NCBI GenBank assembly: GCA_016521575.1
Contig: JAEKDP010000008.1
Coordinates: forward strand, 21,369 to 85,368
From: Rhodobacteraceae bacterium F11138
GTDB lineage: Bacteria; Pseudomonadota; Alphaproteobacteria; Rhodobacterales; Rhodobacteraceae
Length of the DNA: 64,000 nucleotides
Direction: 5' to 3'
Part shown: positions 1-8,707 of the stretch, one piece after another
Layout: each line of letters starts with the position of its first letter
Position numbering within the stretch: the first letter of the stretch is position 1
Translations under genes and position numbers: made by a program
Notes under the pieces: model-generated
Told to the model about the DNA's origin: nothing
The model's input: only the letters and a program-made list of their open reading frames with translations
Database searches by the model: none

Positions 1-808
1 TGTCCACTATGCTGTCCTCGGCACCGCAGAAGGTGATGCACGGTATGTCCGGGGAAGGTGTTTTCGACAGTGATCGTGTTTCCTTCAATGCTTGAAAGAG
101 CCAGCCCATACTCGGTCCACCGACTTGCTGATCGACCAGAGATTCCGAGATGTTGATGTAGTATTGATACATGTCTGGATCGTGTGTCAGCCGGTTGTCT
201 TCAAAGGCTGTATGGAGAACGTAACTCTCACCGCGCGTGCCCGGAGCGTACACGTGGCCCTTTCCAACAGCCTGAGCTGCCCACGCCAAGGGCCAGGCGG
301 CAAGGCGTTGAACTGCTGAGAGGTTGATACCCCACAGAGGGGCCGTGAACACACAGGCCGACACCGGCAATCCTTCAATGATGGCGCGCAGACCGACACA
401 GGCCCCTAACGAATGGCCCATCAGATACCAGGGCTTCGGGAGATCAAGAGTTTCAGCGGCTTCAGCCATTGCCGCAACGTCTTTCTGGTAGTCAGAAAAC
501 TGACCGACGTGGCCTGTCATCGGATCATCGGTGAGCCTGTCGGAAAGCCCCTGACCGCGCAAATCAATGGCAAACGCCGCGTAGCCCGCCCCATGAAGTG
601 CTTCAGCCGTGCGACCGTATTTTTCAATGTTCTCCGTGCGGCCCTGAAGTACAAAGACCGTACCTTTGGGTGTGCCTTCGGCGGGCCAGTAGGCAACTCG
701 AAGCCGCACCTTGTCCTCGGATTTAATCCAGTACGCGCTCACGTTGTCCGGTCCCTCTGCGACCAGAGGGAAAAAAGGCGCATCTTCCATCATTTCAGAA
801 CGACTCAT
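1..808 (-). CDS. Alpha/beta hydrolase (lysophospholipase/monoacylglycerol lipase-like), 3' end beyond window
   Basis: The reading frame opens at ATG 808-806 and stays open to base 1, so the C-terminus is missing; about 269 residues are visible. The segment TVFVLQGRTENIEKYGR, the G-x-S-x-G nucleophile elbow in LMGHSLGACVG and a later PCITFCGAEDSIVD segment, which should carry the acidic catalytic residue, fit the serine-aesterase/PldB-like branch of alpha/beta hydrolases. The catalytic His would lie past the edge. No signal peptide is seen, so it is probably cytoplasmic. It follows the membrane-protein gene 822-2435 by 13 bp on the same strand, which suggests one transcript. The exact substrate cannot be read from sequence; hydrolysis of a lipid or other ester is inferred from the family. 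Confidence 0.85.
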   Translation of the reverse strand, partial: MSRSEMMEDAPFFPLVAEGPDNVSAYWIKSEDKVRLRVAYWPAEGTPKGTVFVLQGRTENIEKYGRTAEALHGAGYAAFAIDLRGQGLSDRLTDDPMTGHVGQFSDYQKDVAAMAEAAETLDLPKPWYLMGHSLGACVGLRAIIEGLPVSACVFTAPLWGINLSAVQRLAAWPLAWAAQAVGKGHVYAPGTRGESYVLHTAFEDNRLTHDPDMYQYYINISESLVDQQVGGPSMGWLFQALKETRSLSKTPSPDIPCITFCGAEDSIVD

Positions 809-821
809 CGTTTGCCTTCCA

Positions 822-2435
822 TTATTGGGATTCCTGCCTCCATGTGGGGGCCGGTTTGCTGAGCAGGTAGCCTGTTAAGACCAACGAAAAAAGCAGGAAA
901 AATATGGATCCGGGTAGCACACCGATCAGAAAGTAACTGATGACAAGCAGACCCATGGCTCCATTCATCAGGACCCAAGGCACAAAATGCCGTCTACGAA
1001 ATCTGGACCCATCAACGCGCATCAATATCCATCGTATTCTGATTGACGCGTTCGCGAAGGTGCCCACAATCGCCAGCAAGCAAAAGAAGCTGTAGTAGAA
1101 GCCGGGTGCGGTCCCCCGTGACGCGCTTTCCCTCACCACCGACTCGTGGTCGCCAAATGGTGATCGAAAATCGGCAACCAGCCATTCGATCAGATTGACG
1201 TAATCTGATTGCAGATAGCTGGATTGGAGCTTCATCAGGATCGTGATCACGACACCCAATGACGTACATCGAAAGATCCCCTGCATGAGCGAGAGGCTGA
1301 TGTCTTCAATCTCGGGAACGGATACTTGACTGAATCCGCCATCAAGACCTTTCACGAGATCTATGTAGTCGTGTTTCATCAAGTGAAGAAAGACGTGGCC
1401 CGCGAAGAAGAGATAGGCGGTGAAACCATTGAACAGGAACACGAGACCTGTAAAAGCGATCGCGCTTGGAACCGAGATGAGCTCAGGGCGCACAATAGCA
1501 ATCCGCCCCCAATCCACCGCCCAACTGCCTGGGTCACCGATCAGCAACGGGATCAGATGTGTCGCAGTCCAATTGTAGCCCGAGGCCACGATCACGGTTA
1601 TCAGAAACGTCGCCCAAAACGCATAGGAGGCCGCTGCGAGCCTGTATTCCCAGCCAACACTTGGAAAGGCCGGATCGCTGATAGCCACAAGCCTGGGTCG
1701 CCACTCTTCTTTCCAGCAACGCAGCAAGTCTATTACCAGCGCCAAGTACAATGGCAGAACGGCCAGGAACGTGATTGTCCAGTTTGGTGCCCATAAAAAC
1801 CCGACCTGTTTGGATGTACCGCTCTCGGGAGAGAAGACAACGCTGTGAATGTTCAGCGTAAACGAAATCAGCCCAAGCGCGCAAGCACCTGTGAATACCA
1901 CCAGCGGCAAAGCCATGGAGCTCTGGCTGCCAAAGAGCGCTTCCGTTTTTGTCGCCAGATTGAAACGCCGCCCGTTCCTTTTGGCGACGACAGCCGGAGT
2001 GTTTGCAGGGGCGTTGCCTGCTACGGCCTCCTCAATCGTCTCCGCTGAACGAAATTGAGACTGACGGCCAGCCTTCTTCTTCCGACGTTTCGCGACGAGC
2101 CGTCTGTTCGCCGCGCTGAGCTCTACCTGCCAGGCGCCGGACGCTTCCGGATCACCACACCCGAATATCCGGGCCAGCCAGCGGATATTGTCAGCACTGA
2201 TGCCCTTGTCATTTTCCTGGAACCAGAGCTGCACGGTGCGCAGGTCGACCCCGGCGCGATTGGTATCGATCGACGAAATCGCGTCTGCGAGAAGCTCGGG
2301 CGTCCATTGACCCACGGGAAACCCGCCCTTGTCGACGGGGCGGCCGGCACCCGCTGACGCCATCTGCTGGAACACTCCCTTGAAGTCGCGCTCACCACCA
2401 GGTGGCGGGAGATAATATTTTCCGTTCTTGATCAA
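822..2435 (-). CDS. Multi-pass membrane protein with N-terminal soluble domain
   Basis: The 537-residue product opens with about 130 soluble residues. These include LLADAISSIDTNRAGVDLRT and SADNIRWLARIFGC, which resemble helix-turn-helix or repressor-like helices, followed by a basic stretch (KRRKKKAGR). From about residue 170 there are roughly eight hydrophobic segments, for example ALPLVVFTGACALGLISFTL, ITFLAVLPLYLALVIDLL and MGLLVISYFLIGVLPGSIFF. A soluble DNA-binding-like domain fused to a transporter-like membrane part would suit a signal-responsive membrane regulator, but I cannot name the family with confidence. The start is TTG at 2435; an internal ATG at 2363 would remove 24 residues. 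It is the upstream gene of a probable two-gene unit with the hydrolase. A role as cargo or accessory function is inference. Confidence 0.75.
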   Translation of the reverse strand: MIKNGKYYLPPPGGERDFKGVFQQMASAGAGRPVDKGGFPVGQWTPELLADAISSIDTNRAGVDLRTVQLWFQENDKGISADNIRWLARIFGCGDPEASGAWQVELSAANRRLVAKRRKKKAGRQSQFRSAETIEEAVAGNAPANTPAVVAKRNGRRFNLATKTEALFGSQSSMALPLVVFTGACALGLISFTLNIHSVVFSPESGTSKQVGFLWAPNWTITFLAVLPLYLALVIDLLRCWKEEWRPRLVAISDPAFPSVGWEYRLAAASYAFWATFLITVIVASGYNWTATHLIPLLIGDPGSWAVDWGRIAIVRPELISVPSAIAFTGLVFLFNGFTAYLFFAGHVFLHLMKHDYIDLVKGLDGGFSQVSVPEIEDISLSLMQGIFRCTSLGVVITILMKLQSSYLQSDYVNLIEWLVADFRSPFGDHESVVRESASRGTAPGFYYSFFCLLAIVGTFANASIRIRWILMRVDGSRFRRRHFVPWVLMNGAMGLLVISYFLIGVLPGSIFFLLFSLVLTGYLLSKPAPTWRQESQ

Positions 2436-2580
2436 TGGGCTGAACGCTTTCGTTTCGTTCTGTTTCGTCAGGCTTCACATCGATTCGTGCTTTCATTCTC
2501 CACCAGAATACAACCTTTAGCTGTGTTCGGTTTGAACACAGGCGGGATTTCACCGACGCCATTCATGCGAGGGCAGAGCT

Positions 2581-2814
2581 TTGGAACGCAGGTCGTCAGC
2601 CGCTGACAAGGAACGCCTCGAGGCAAGGGCCATCGGCAGAATTCTGGATCGGCAAACCCGGGAAATCGTTGGATGGGTTTACGAATGGAACACCGGCGAA
2701 CGCGCGCATCTGTGGAAGAACGGTGAACGCGAGGATGTCGTGTTTGAGGATGAGGTGCAGCCATGCAAGGTCGGTGGTGTTGGCTGTGAACGCGCGCCGA
2801 AACGCAATCTCTGA
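2581..2814 (+). CDS. Small hypothetical protein
   Basis: This is a 77-residue frame with a compositionally normal, hydrophilic product: RILDRQTREIVGWVYEWNTG followed by ERAHLWKNGEREDVVFED. The pattern looks like a folded beta-rich domain rather than a shadow frame. The start is TTG at 2581, with GAGGG about 8 nt upstream; no ATG lies in frame nearby. It sits alone on the + strand between two leftward genes, so its promoter would lie in 2436-2580. I do not recognise the family. The main doubts are the non-ATG start and short length. Confidence 0.45.
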   Translation: MERRSSAADKERLEARAIGRILDRQTREIVGWVYEWNTGERAHLWKNGEREDVVFEDEVQPCKVGGVGCERAPKRNL

Positions 2815-2938
2815 TTGTGGTCCTTGCCAACCGAATCCGGATTTCCATATCCTGCCTACACGAGGACCTTCGGCCACGATCGAAACCACGCTCGAGAAAG
2901 AACCCTGCCGGGCCGCCAACGCGATCAGCGCGCCGGGT

Positions 2939-3694
2939 TCAGTAGTTGACCTGCTCAAAGTCGTAGTTGCCGCTGTAGTCCCGCCACTCGACGAACACCG
3001 ATCGGTGGGAGATTTCCGGACAGTTTTCACCCCAACCCTCGAGGCCGACATGCGCTTGGGGCAATGCAGAAATTGAAGACGACTGCCAGGAGAACGCGCC
3101 CTGTGTCCCGTAGGTCCCGAGAACGACCACCCCGCCTCGTTTGCAAACACCGTCACGGGCGGCTTCGTACTGCCGGGCGTAGCGCACGTCGTAAACGCGG
3201 ATCGAGCGCACGAAGTTGAACTCCGGCCCGCTGATGTCGATATCAGCACGGTCCTGCACCAGCTGAAGAGCAAGACCGTGCGGCCCCTGCCCGGTTCTGA
3301 TGCCATTTCCTCGGTGAACCGCTGGTATGGACAGGTCGGCATCTTGAAACCGCACCTTCGAATTGGATTGTGGCAACGGGGTGTGGTGCGGATCATCGAA
3401 CAGGATGTCGTAGACAGGTCCGCCCGTGCTTTCACCGTCGTTCCCTTGATAAGAAGCCCCCATCGGGCAGCGCCAGATCTGAAGCGGCGGCTCCACCGGC
3501 CAGGGCGTGATCCGGCGGATGAACTCGGCACGGGCCTGCGCGCATGGCGCAGAGGCAGGCCACCCGCCGGACAGGCACAGCAGGATGGCGCAATCGATCG
3601 GGTAGGCCTGCGCCTGCGCCCGACCCGAGGGTCCAATGAAAGTCATGGATGCCAGGGTGGCGAGCGCGGCGCAACGTGTGAGTGATTTGAGCAT
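2939..3694 (-). CDS. Secreted protein of unknown function
   Basis: The 251-residue product begins with a clear Sec signal peptide: basic MLKSLTR, a hydrophobic core and an AQAQA-type cleavage site near residue 27. The mature part is Cys-containing (IDCAILLCLSGGWP, CAQARAEF, IWRCPMG) and ends in an aromatic-rich tail. That composition suits a periplasmic, disulfide-bonded protein. I chose ATG 3694 because it places the signal peptide at the N-terminus; an upstream in-frame ATG at 3718 would add 8 residues ahead of it. Its position close to the virB operon, on the other strand and next to a second small secreted protein (4008-4328), suggests an accessory role in conjugation. That is inference from position only, and I do not recognise the family. 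Confidence 0.75.
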   Translation of the reverse strand: MLKSLTRCAALATLASMTFIGPSGRAQAQAYPIDCAILLCLSGGWPASAPCAQARAEFIRRITPWPVEPPLQIWRCPMGASYQGNDGESTGGPVYDILFDDPHHTPLPQSNSKVRFQDADLSIPAVHRGNGIRTGQGPHGLALQLVQDRADIDISGPEFNFVRSIRVYDVRYARQYEAARDGVCKRGGVVVLGTYGTQGAFSWQSSSISALPQAHVGLEGWGENCPEISHRSVFVEWRDYSGNYDFEQVNY

Positions 3695-4007
3695 GAATGG
3701 GCGTCCGACTGGGTTCACGAGTCAAGTCATCATGCGTCATCACTATACTTTTGTCACTATTATTATATTCATGTGCACTGAACGTTGAGAATTTGACGAT
3801 CATTTTTCGCGCGGCAGCGGCGAAATCTTTTATTCAATTGGACGGATATCGACGATCGCGCCAATGCTGGCCAGATTGCCGCTTCAGACTGGTTGCTGAG
3901 ACAAGTGGTGTCGGCAAACCGGGAACGGGTCTACGCTGGCCTCGACGCACGGGAGGTTCGCCGGGCTCCGGGGGGATCGTCATCCATAGATCTCCAGCCG
4001 GTCGAAG
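3695..4007. other. Intergenic stretch, no supported gene
   Basis: This is 313 bp between two leftward secreted-protein genes. The half nearest 3694 is A+T rich (around 3740-3830) and should hold the promoter of the 2939-3694 gene. The half nearest 4007 is GC-rich and has an open + strand frame of about 80 codons from about 3808 to 4052 with no ATG near its beginning. It is not called a gene. No convincing hairpin or repeat was found. Confidence 0.4.
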
Positions 4008-4328
4008 CTATCGCTCCACCACTTCGAGGAAACGCCCGTACTCTTCGGTGACTTCGCGCGCTTCCTCGAAGGCACGGGCGCGTTCGCTGTCGAGGCAACG
4101 GAAGTAGCTCTGGATATCCTGGATGTAATCTTCGAAATCGCCACGGATGATGTCCGCATAGTCCCGCGCTGCCTGCGAATCGTTTGGCAGGAAAGGACGG
4201 GCCGGGGCGAAGCAGGATTCCGCCAAAACCGGCCCGGGAACGCAGATCAGAAGGGCCATAGCTTGCAATGGGAGCAGGCCTGTCAACCTTGGGTTTCTCA
4301 AACCTGTTATCTCCTTGATCGCGGACAC
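4008..4328 (-). CDS. Small secreted protein
   Basis: The 106-residue product has an N-terminal hydrophobic segment (LLPLQAMALLICVPGPVLAE) ending in a plausible signal-peptidase site before SCFAPARPF. The short mature domain is acidic and helical, ending EEAREVTEEYGRFLEVVER, and contains two Cys (SCFA, FRCLD) that could form a disulfide. The gene is read divergently from the virB operon across 4329-4457, so both may respond to the same control region. Small periplasmic proteins of this look are common beside alphaproteobacterial conjugation operons. The function is unknown to me. Confidence 0.7.
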   Translation of the reverse strand: MSAIKEITGLRNPRLTGLLPLQAMALLICVPGPVLAESCFAPARPFLPNDSQAARDYADIIRGDFEDYIQDIQSYFRCLDSERARAFEEAREVTEEYGRFLEVVER

Positions 4329-4457
4329 TGGCCGTGACTAGTGTTTGCGTGACTAAACTACAGCCAAAGCACGATATTACATCTTGCGGTTGATAGTATA
4401 ACATCGTAACTCTGGGCTTCAAGTGGGAATGCCTGGGGTCGCGCCATTGGAGAAAGC
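4329..4457. promoter_or_regulatory. Divergent control region of the virB operon
   Basis: These 129 bp separate the leftward gene 4008-4328 from the rightward operon starting at 4458, so they should hold both promoters. The left half has the 8-mer CGTGACTA twice in direct orientation (4333-4340 and 4348-4355), 15 bp apart start to start, followed by an A+T-rich stretch to about 4410. The pair could be an operator half-site array. No convincing -35/-10 pair could be fixed by eye. Confidence 0.4.
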
Positions 4458-4838
4458 GTGAGCCGGGCCATGAACTGGGACATCGAAGCACCAAATGTGG
4501 TTACGGAAGCCAGGTTCCGCGAGCTCGTGGAAAGCGGCCATAGCGCAGAAATCCTGTGCCAGGAGTCAGCACATAAGAAAGGCCCCAGCTATTACGGGGT
4601 CTGGATCATGCGCGTTGTCTCTGATGACGGGGTGGAAAAGCTCCTCGTCACCGCCCGCACGCGGACGACCTACAACGATATCAAGATCCGCGAGTTCAAG
4701 ACCATCTCCGGCGTGGTTTCTTTCTTCATTGGCCTTGGCTTTGCTCATGTCGACCTGCCGCTTGAGGCGGGTACAAGCCGTACGCATAAGCTCGCCCCGC
4801 CAGACAAAGCCTCATCAGACAAGGGTGCTGGCAACTAA
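4458..4838 (+). CDS. Hypothetical protein, first gene of the virB operon
   Basis: The product has 126 residues, is hydrophilic and has no signal peptide. Its core segment reads [18 protein letters not shown], then [20 protein letters not shown] and a hydrophobic [13 protein letters not shown]. It overlaps the VirB1-like gene by 14 bp, so it is translationally linked to the secretion operon. The TARTRTTxxRxF-like pattern and its place directly before virB1 suggest a conserved plasmid protein, possibly a regulator of the operon; that is inference. No catalytic motif is visible. Confidence 0.7.
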   Translation: MSRAMNWDIEAPNVVTEARFRELVESGHSAEILCQESAHKKGPSYYGVWIMRVVSDDGVEKLLVTARTRTTYNDIKIREFKTISGVVSFFIGLGFAHVDLPLEAGTSRTHKLAPPDKASSDKGAGN

Positions 4839-5502
4839 CCTTGTTTGTCTATGGCTGGTCGCAGCACCTGCCTCAGCTCAAATGGTCCTGGTCATGGAGA
4901 GCGACGGCTCTCTGACCCCATCCCGGTCTCAGAGCAGTTTTGCCCGGAACTACAATGACGGCATCGGTCAGGGATCGGCAGCCGACGAACTTGCGATTTT
5001 CGGCAGCGATGAAACTGTGCCAGAGCGAGAAGCGATGCGCTTTGCAGCCCTTGCCCGCCCGACTCCCCTGCCCCGCGCCGATGTCCTCTCCGGGATTCAG
5101 ACCACGGCACTGCGCTATGCTGGCCATCCCGGTTTGCGCCGCGGGGGGCTGTCCGTCACGGATTGGCTGGCTCTCTACCGGGCCAATATCGAGGTTGAAA
5201 GCGCCTACCGGCAGGATGCGGTCTCCCGCGCGGGCGCTATTGGCCTCGGCCAGCTGATGCCCGCCACAGCCCGTGATCTCGGCGTTGACCCGCGTGACCC
5301 CCAACAGAACCTCGACGGCTCTGCCCGTTACCTCGCGATGATGCTGGAGCGCTTCGGCGATCCGCATCTGGCGCTGGCGGCCTACAACGCGGGGCCGGAC
5401 GCCGTACGCCAACACGGTGGCATTCCACCTTTCAGAGAAACCCAGAACCACGTGGCCCGCGTCATGGCCGTCGTGGCCCGATTGGAAGGATCAAATCCAT
5501 GA
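4825..5502 (+). CDS. virB1: VirB1-like lytic transglycosylase
   Basis: The 225-residue protein carries a C-terminal SLT-type lytic transglycosylase domain: the catalytic Glu in [18 protein letters not shown], the [13 protein letters not shown] motif, [12 protein letters not shown] and ALAAYNAGP. It would cleave peptidoglycan locally so the VirB channel can be built through the wall. I chose GTG 4825 because it gives a signal peptide ([19 protein letters not shown]); the open frame extends further upstream, but only as overlap with the preceding gene. It overlaps the 4458-4838 gene by 14 bp and virB2 by 4 bp. A second transglycosylase lies in the same operon at 8697-9851. Confidence 0.88.
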   Translation: MLATNLVCLWLVAAPASAQMVLVMESDGSLTPSRSQSSFARNYNDGIGQGSAADELAIFGSDETVPEREAMRFAALARPTPLPRADVLSGIQTTALRYAGHPGLRRGGLSVTDWLALYRANIEVESAYRQDAVSRAGAIGLGQLMPATARDLGVDPRDPQQNLDGSARYLAMMLERFGDPHLALAAYNAGPDAVRQHGGIPPFRETQNHVARVMAVVARLEGSNP

Positions 5503-5897
5503 TGTCCCAACCTTTTTGGAAATCACTTCTCAACTCACTTTTCGATAATGTCACGAGAGCGCGCAGCGCGGCAGTGCATTGGCGATACCGCTTTTTCCAA
5601 ACAAGTTGGATTTCAAACCTCTTTGTCGCCTCGCTGGCGCTATTCCTGCTCATTGCTGAGCCCGCCCTCGCCCAAAGCATCGATCTCTCCCCGATCCAAA
5701 GTTTGCTCCAGGGCATTGTCGATGCGCTGACCGGCCCGCTCGGCGTCGTGATTGCCACACTCGCGGTCCTCGGCGTTTTCTTGAGCTGGTTTTTCAACAT
5801 CATTGATCTGCGCCAGGCGCTTTGGGTTCTCGTCGGGATCGCCGGTGTTGCCGCCGCCCCCACCATCGTTGCCGCGGTCTTTGCCGGCGGTCCGTGA
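5499..5897 (+). CDS. virB2: VirB2 (TrbC-type) conjugative pilin
   Basis: The 132-residue preprotein has a long leader ending in [12 protein letters not shown], then a mature pilin of about 70 residues with two hydrophobic helices: [19 protein letters not shown] and [20 protein letters not shown]. Between them lies a short polar loop (NIIDLRQ). Leader, size and hairpin topology match the VirB2/TrbC family that polymerises into the T-pilus. The ATG overlaps the virB1 stop by 4 bp. The leader of about 58 residues is longer than a standard signal peptide, as is usual for this family. Confidence 0.9.
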   Translation: MMSQPFWKSLLNSLFDNVTRARSAAVHWRYRFFQTSWISNLFVASLALFLLIAEPALAQSIDLSPIQSLLQGIVDALTGPLGVVIATLAVLGVFLSWFFNIIDLRQALWVLVGIAGVAAAPTIVAAVFAGGP

Positions 5898-5899
5898 GA

Positions 5900-6178
5900 A
5901 TGGCTGAGCGCTCGCCTCTCTTTCTCGGCCTCGTGCGCCCGTCGAAGCTTCTGGGCCTGCCCATCATGTATGCGATGGTCTGGCTCTTCGGTTCGGTGCT
6001 CTTGTTCGTCTGGGTCCAGCACATCGCGGTGTTGGGTTTCGCCGCCCTGCTCTATCCGGTGCTGTGGAAGGCCGCAGATTGGGACCCGCGTTTCATTGAC
6101 GTGATGATGACGGCCCTGCAGGAGACACCGCCCACGCGCAACAGGTCCATCCATGGCGGGGACAGCTATGCCCCGTGA
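5900..6178 (+). CDS. virB3: VirB3 inner-membrane T4SS protein
   Basis: The 92-residue protein has the typical VirB3 form: a short polar N-terminus (MAERSPLFLGLVRPSKLLG) followed by two closely spaced membrane segments, MYAMVWLFGSVLLFVWVQ and IAVLGFAALLYPVLW. A conserved WDPRFIDV segment follows and would contact VirB4. ATG 5900 lies directly after the virB2 stop, and the end overlaps virB4 by 26 bp, so virB3 and virB4 are tightly coupled; some relatives have them fused. It belongs to the inner-membrane complex of the conjugation channel. Confidence 0.9.
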   Translation: MAERSPLFLGLVRPSKLLGLPIMYAMVWLFGSVLLFVWVQHIAVLGFAALLYPVLWKAADWDPRFIDVMMTALQETPPTRNRSIHGGDSYAP

Positions 6179-8543
6179 TGACGCCCGTGATGCGGCGCTC
6201 GACCTCCGCACGATGATGCCGGACTGGTATGCGCGCGAGACCCGCCTCGCGCATATGCTGCCCTATGTGAGCCTCGTTGACGACCAGACCGTGCGGACCC
6301 GGGTGAACGAACTCTTCCGGTGCATCCGGCTCGAGGGGATCAACAGCTACACGACCGACGATGCCTATCTCGACAAGGTGACAGCGCTTTTTGCCCGCAT
6401 CGTCGCGCAGCTTGGGCCGGAATTCAGCTATTACGTCCACAAGGTCTCCAAGGCCATCAGACCGGATCTGGACCCGATCCGTGAGGACAGCTTCGCAGGC
6501 GAGGTCGACCGGCGCTGGCGCGCGAAACTCGAGACCAGCGGGCTGCGCGACAAGACGCTGACGCTCACCGTCATTCACCGCCCGCCCCCGAAAAGCCTCC
6601 TGCCGTTCCTCAGCCGCAGCGCGCCGGACCGCCTGAGAGAGGAGACCCGCAAACGCCTGCAGCGCTTGGGCGAGGCCGTGAACGTCTTCCTCTCGGGGCT
6701 CGCAGAGCTCAAGCCGCGCCTGCTCTCGGCTGCATCGGGAGAGCTGGTGGGGTTTCTGGGCGCGCTCAACACGGGCACCGAGTTGCCGCTCTACCCGGCC
6801 AACACCTACGGCTTTCTGTCCTTCAACGTCGCCAATACCCGCGTGACGTTTCACGGCGACTATTTCGAGCTTTCCGAGGGCGTCGTGGGCCACCGCTACG
6901 GCAAGAGTTTCACCATCGGGGAATACTCGGAAGGCACCTCCTGCACCATGTTCGACATGCTGAACCTGCCGGTCGACATGATCGTCACCCATTCCTTCAC
7001 GCCGATCAATTCGAACCTCATGGCGGGCCGCATCAAGCGGCAAAAGCGCCAGATGCAGGCCAGCCAGGATGCGGCCCTCTCCCTCCTGGAAGCCCTCGAC
7101 ATCGCCGCCGATGATCTCGAGGCCAAGCGCCAAAGCTTCGGCGAGCATCACATGGTCGTGACGCTCTTTTGCGACACGCTGGATGAGCTGCAGACGCTCA
7201 GCGCCGAAATCGTGAACGCCGCCGCGACCGAGGGCGTGAAGATGATCGGCGAACGGGTCGCGGCCAAGGCGCATTACCTCAGCCAGCATCCCGGCAACCA
7301 GCCCAAGCGCGTCCGCGCCAGCGCCGTCACCAATCGCAACTTCGCGGATTTTGCGGCCCTTCACCGGACACAGCTCGGCAAACCTGCAGCACTTACCCCC
7401 TGGGGCCGGGTCGTCACATATTTGCCCACGCCGGAGCAGAGCGCCTACCGGTTTTCCTATCACGAGCAGGGATCGCCCGACAAAGAACCGACCAGCGGCC
7501 ATACCCTGATCATGGGGCGGCCCGGGTCCGGCAAATCGGTGCTGTCAGCCTTTCTGATGACCCAGGCCCGTCGCGCGGGCGCCCGGATCTTCGTCTTCGA
7601 TTACCGTCTTGGCATGGAGATGGCGGTGCGCGCCAATGGCGGGCGCTACGCCTCCCTGAACGCCGGCCAGCCCACTGGCCTCAATCCGCTCTGGACCGAG
7701 ACCGATGCGCGCGGCACCGCCTGGCTCTCGGACTGGCTTGCCACCCTGCTCTACCGCGACGACAAGCCGCTCACTCCTGCCCAGACCAATCGCATCCAGG
7801 AAGTCGTGCGCCAGAACGCGCAGGCCACAAACCCGGCCCTGCGGAACTGGCGGGATTTCGCGTCGCTTTTTGTGTCCACCGATGATGGCGGCGATCTGCA
7901 CCAGCGCCTGCTCGAGTGGACCGAAGACGGCCGCTATGGCTGGATCTTCGGGCAGAGCCTCGAGGACACCTTCTCGCTCAAGGGCGATGTCGTGGGCTTT
8001 GATCTGACGGGCATTCTCGACAGCGAGGCCGACAAGGAGCGGATGGCGGTCCTCTCATATCTCTTCCGCCGGGTCGAGCGCGAGATCGAGGATCGCCGCC
8101 CCACCATCATCGTGATCGACGAGGCCTGGAAGGCGCTCGACAACGCGTATTTCGCCGAGCGGCTGTCGAACTGGCTGGTCACCGCACGCAAGCAGAACAC
8201 CGTCGCGGTGATGATGACGCAATATGCCAGCCAGCTTGAGCGCACCCGGACCGGCAAGACCATCGTCGAGGCGGTGCCGACGCAGATCCTGCTGCCCAAT
8301 ATCCGCGCGCAGCCTGCGGATTACGCCATGCTGAACCTCACGGAGAAGGAGCTCGACGTCCTTCTCAACACGGGCAGCGACAGTCGGCTTGCGCTGATCC
8401 GCGATGACCAGGGCTCGATCGTCGTCGATGCCGATCTGAGCGCGCTTGGACCCAATCTCACCATCCTTGGCGGCATGGAAAAGGGCGAAGCGCTTGTCGG
8501 CTCCGATTACCGCGACCGCCCAGATTTTTGGAGGCTATCATGA
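6153..8543 (+). CDS. virB4: VirB4 T4SS ATPase
   Basis: The 796-residue size and domain order match VirB4/CagE ATPases. An N-terminal channel-binding half precedes a RecA-like ATPase half with Walker A GRPGSGKS (near residue 455), followed by IFVFDYRLGMEMAVRANGGRY. Walker B lies in PTIIVIDEAWKALDN (near residues 650-660), and a later segment is MMTQYASQLERT. It powers pilus assembly and substrate transfer at the inner membrane. The start overlaps virB3, and the stop overlaps the ATG of the small lipoprotein gene (ATGA). No disruption is seen; the gene looks functional. Confidence 0.95.
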   Translation: MAGTAMPRDDARDAALDLRTMMPDWYARETRLAHMLPYVSLVDDQTVRTRVNELFRCIRLEGINSYTTDDAYLDKVTALFARIVAQLGPEFSYYVHKVSKAIRPDLDPIREDSFAGEVDRRWRAKLETSGLRDKTLTLTVIHRPPPKSLLPFLSRSAPDRLREETRKRLQRLGEAVNVFLSGLAELKPRLLSAASGELVGFLGALNTGTELPLYPANTYGFLSFNVANTRVTFHGDYFELSEGVVGHRYGKSFTIGEYSEGTSCTMFDMLNLPVDMIVTHSFTPINSNLMAGRIKRQKRQMQASQDAALSLLEALDIAADDLEAKRQSFGEHHMVVTLFCDTLDELQTLSAEIVNAAATEGVKMIGERVAAKAHYLSQHPGNQPKRVRASAVTNRNFADFAALHRTQLGKPAALTPWGRVVTYLPTPEQSAYRFSYHEQGSPDKEPTSGHTLIMGRPGSGKSVLSAFLMTQARRAGARIFVFDYRLGMEMAVRANGGRYASLNAGQPTGLNPLWTETDARGTAWLSDWLATLLYRDDKPLTPAQTNRIQEVVRQNAQATNPALRNWRDFASLFVSTDDGGDLHQRLLEWTEDGRYGWIFGQSLEDTFSLKGDVVGFDLTGILDSEADKERMAVLSYLFRRVEREIEDRRPTIIVIDEAWKALDNAYFAERLSNWLVTARKQNTVAVMMTQYASQLERTRTGKTIVEAVPTQILLPNIRAQPADYAMLNLTEKELDVLLNTGSDSRLALIRDDQGSIVVDADLSALGPNLTILGGMEKGEALVGSDYRDRPDFWRLS

Positions 8544-8707
8544 TCCGTATTCTTGTCGCTTTGGCTGCGCTCGGCGCACTGGCCTCCTGCACCCAGTACC
8601 GGGAGCCGCAGGCGAACTGCTTCACATTCCTTGCGTCCACAGCACCTGTCGCGCCTGATTGTGACTTCACGCCCCTTGGCACCCCGGAGAGCGACATTGA
8701 AGTCTAG
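8540..8707 (+). CDS. virB7: VirB7-like small lipoprotein
   Basis: This 55-residue frame starts at ATG 8540 inside the virB4 stop (ATGA overlap). The sequence MIRILVALAALGALASC has a lipoprotein signal with lipobox LASC at Cys17. A short mature peptide with two further Cys (ANCFTF, PDCDF) follows. Size, lipobox and place in a virB operon fit the VirB7 outer-membrane lipoprotein that stabilises VirB9. The sequence of VirB7 is poorly conserved, so assignment rests on features and position. The next gene's TTG start at 8697 overlaps its 3' end. Confidence 0.75.
   Translation: MIRILVALAALGALASCTQYREPQANCFTFLASTAPVAPDCDFTPLGTPESDIEV

Noticed and set aside
2596..3636. 346-codon - strand frame overlapping the secreted-protein gene
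   Set aside because: Arg/Ser/Pro-rich shadow; the 2939-3694 frame has a signal peptide and normal composition.
3808..4052. Rightward protein-like frame in the intergenic gap
   Set aside because: No plausible start codon and it runs into the opposite secreted-protein gene; at best a remnant.
6093..7502. 469-codon - strand frame antisense to virB4
   Set aside because: Antisense shadow of virB4, which carries all ATPase motifs.
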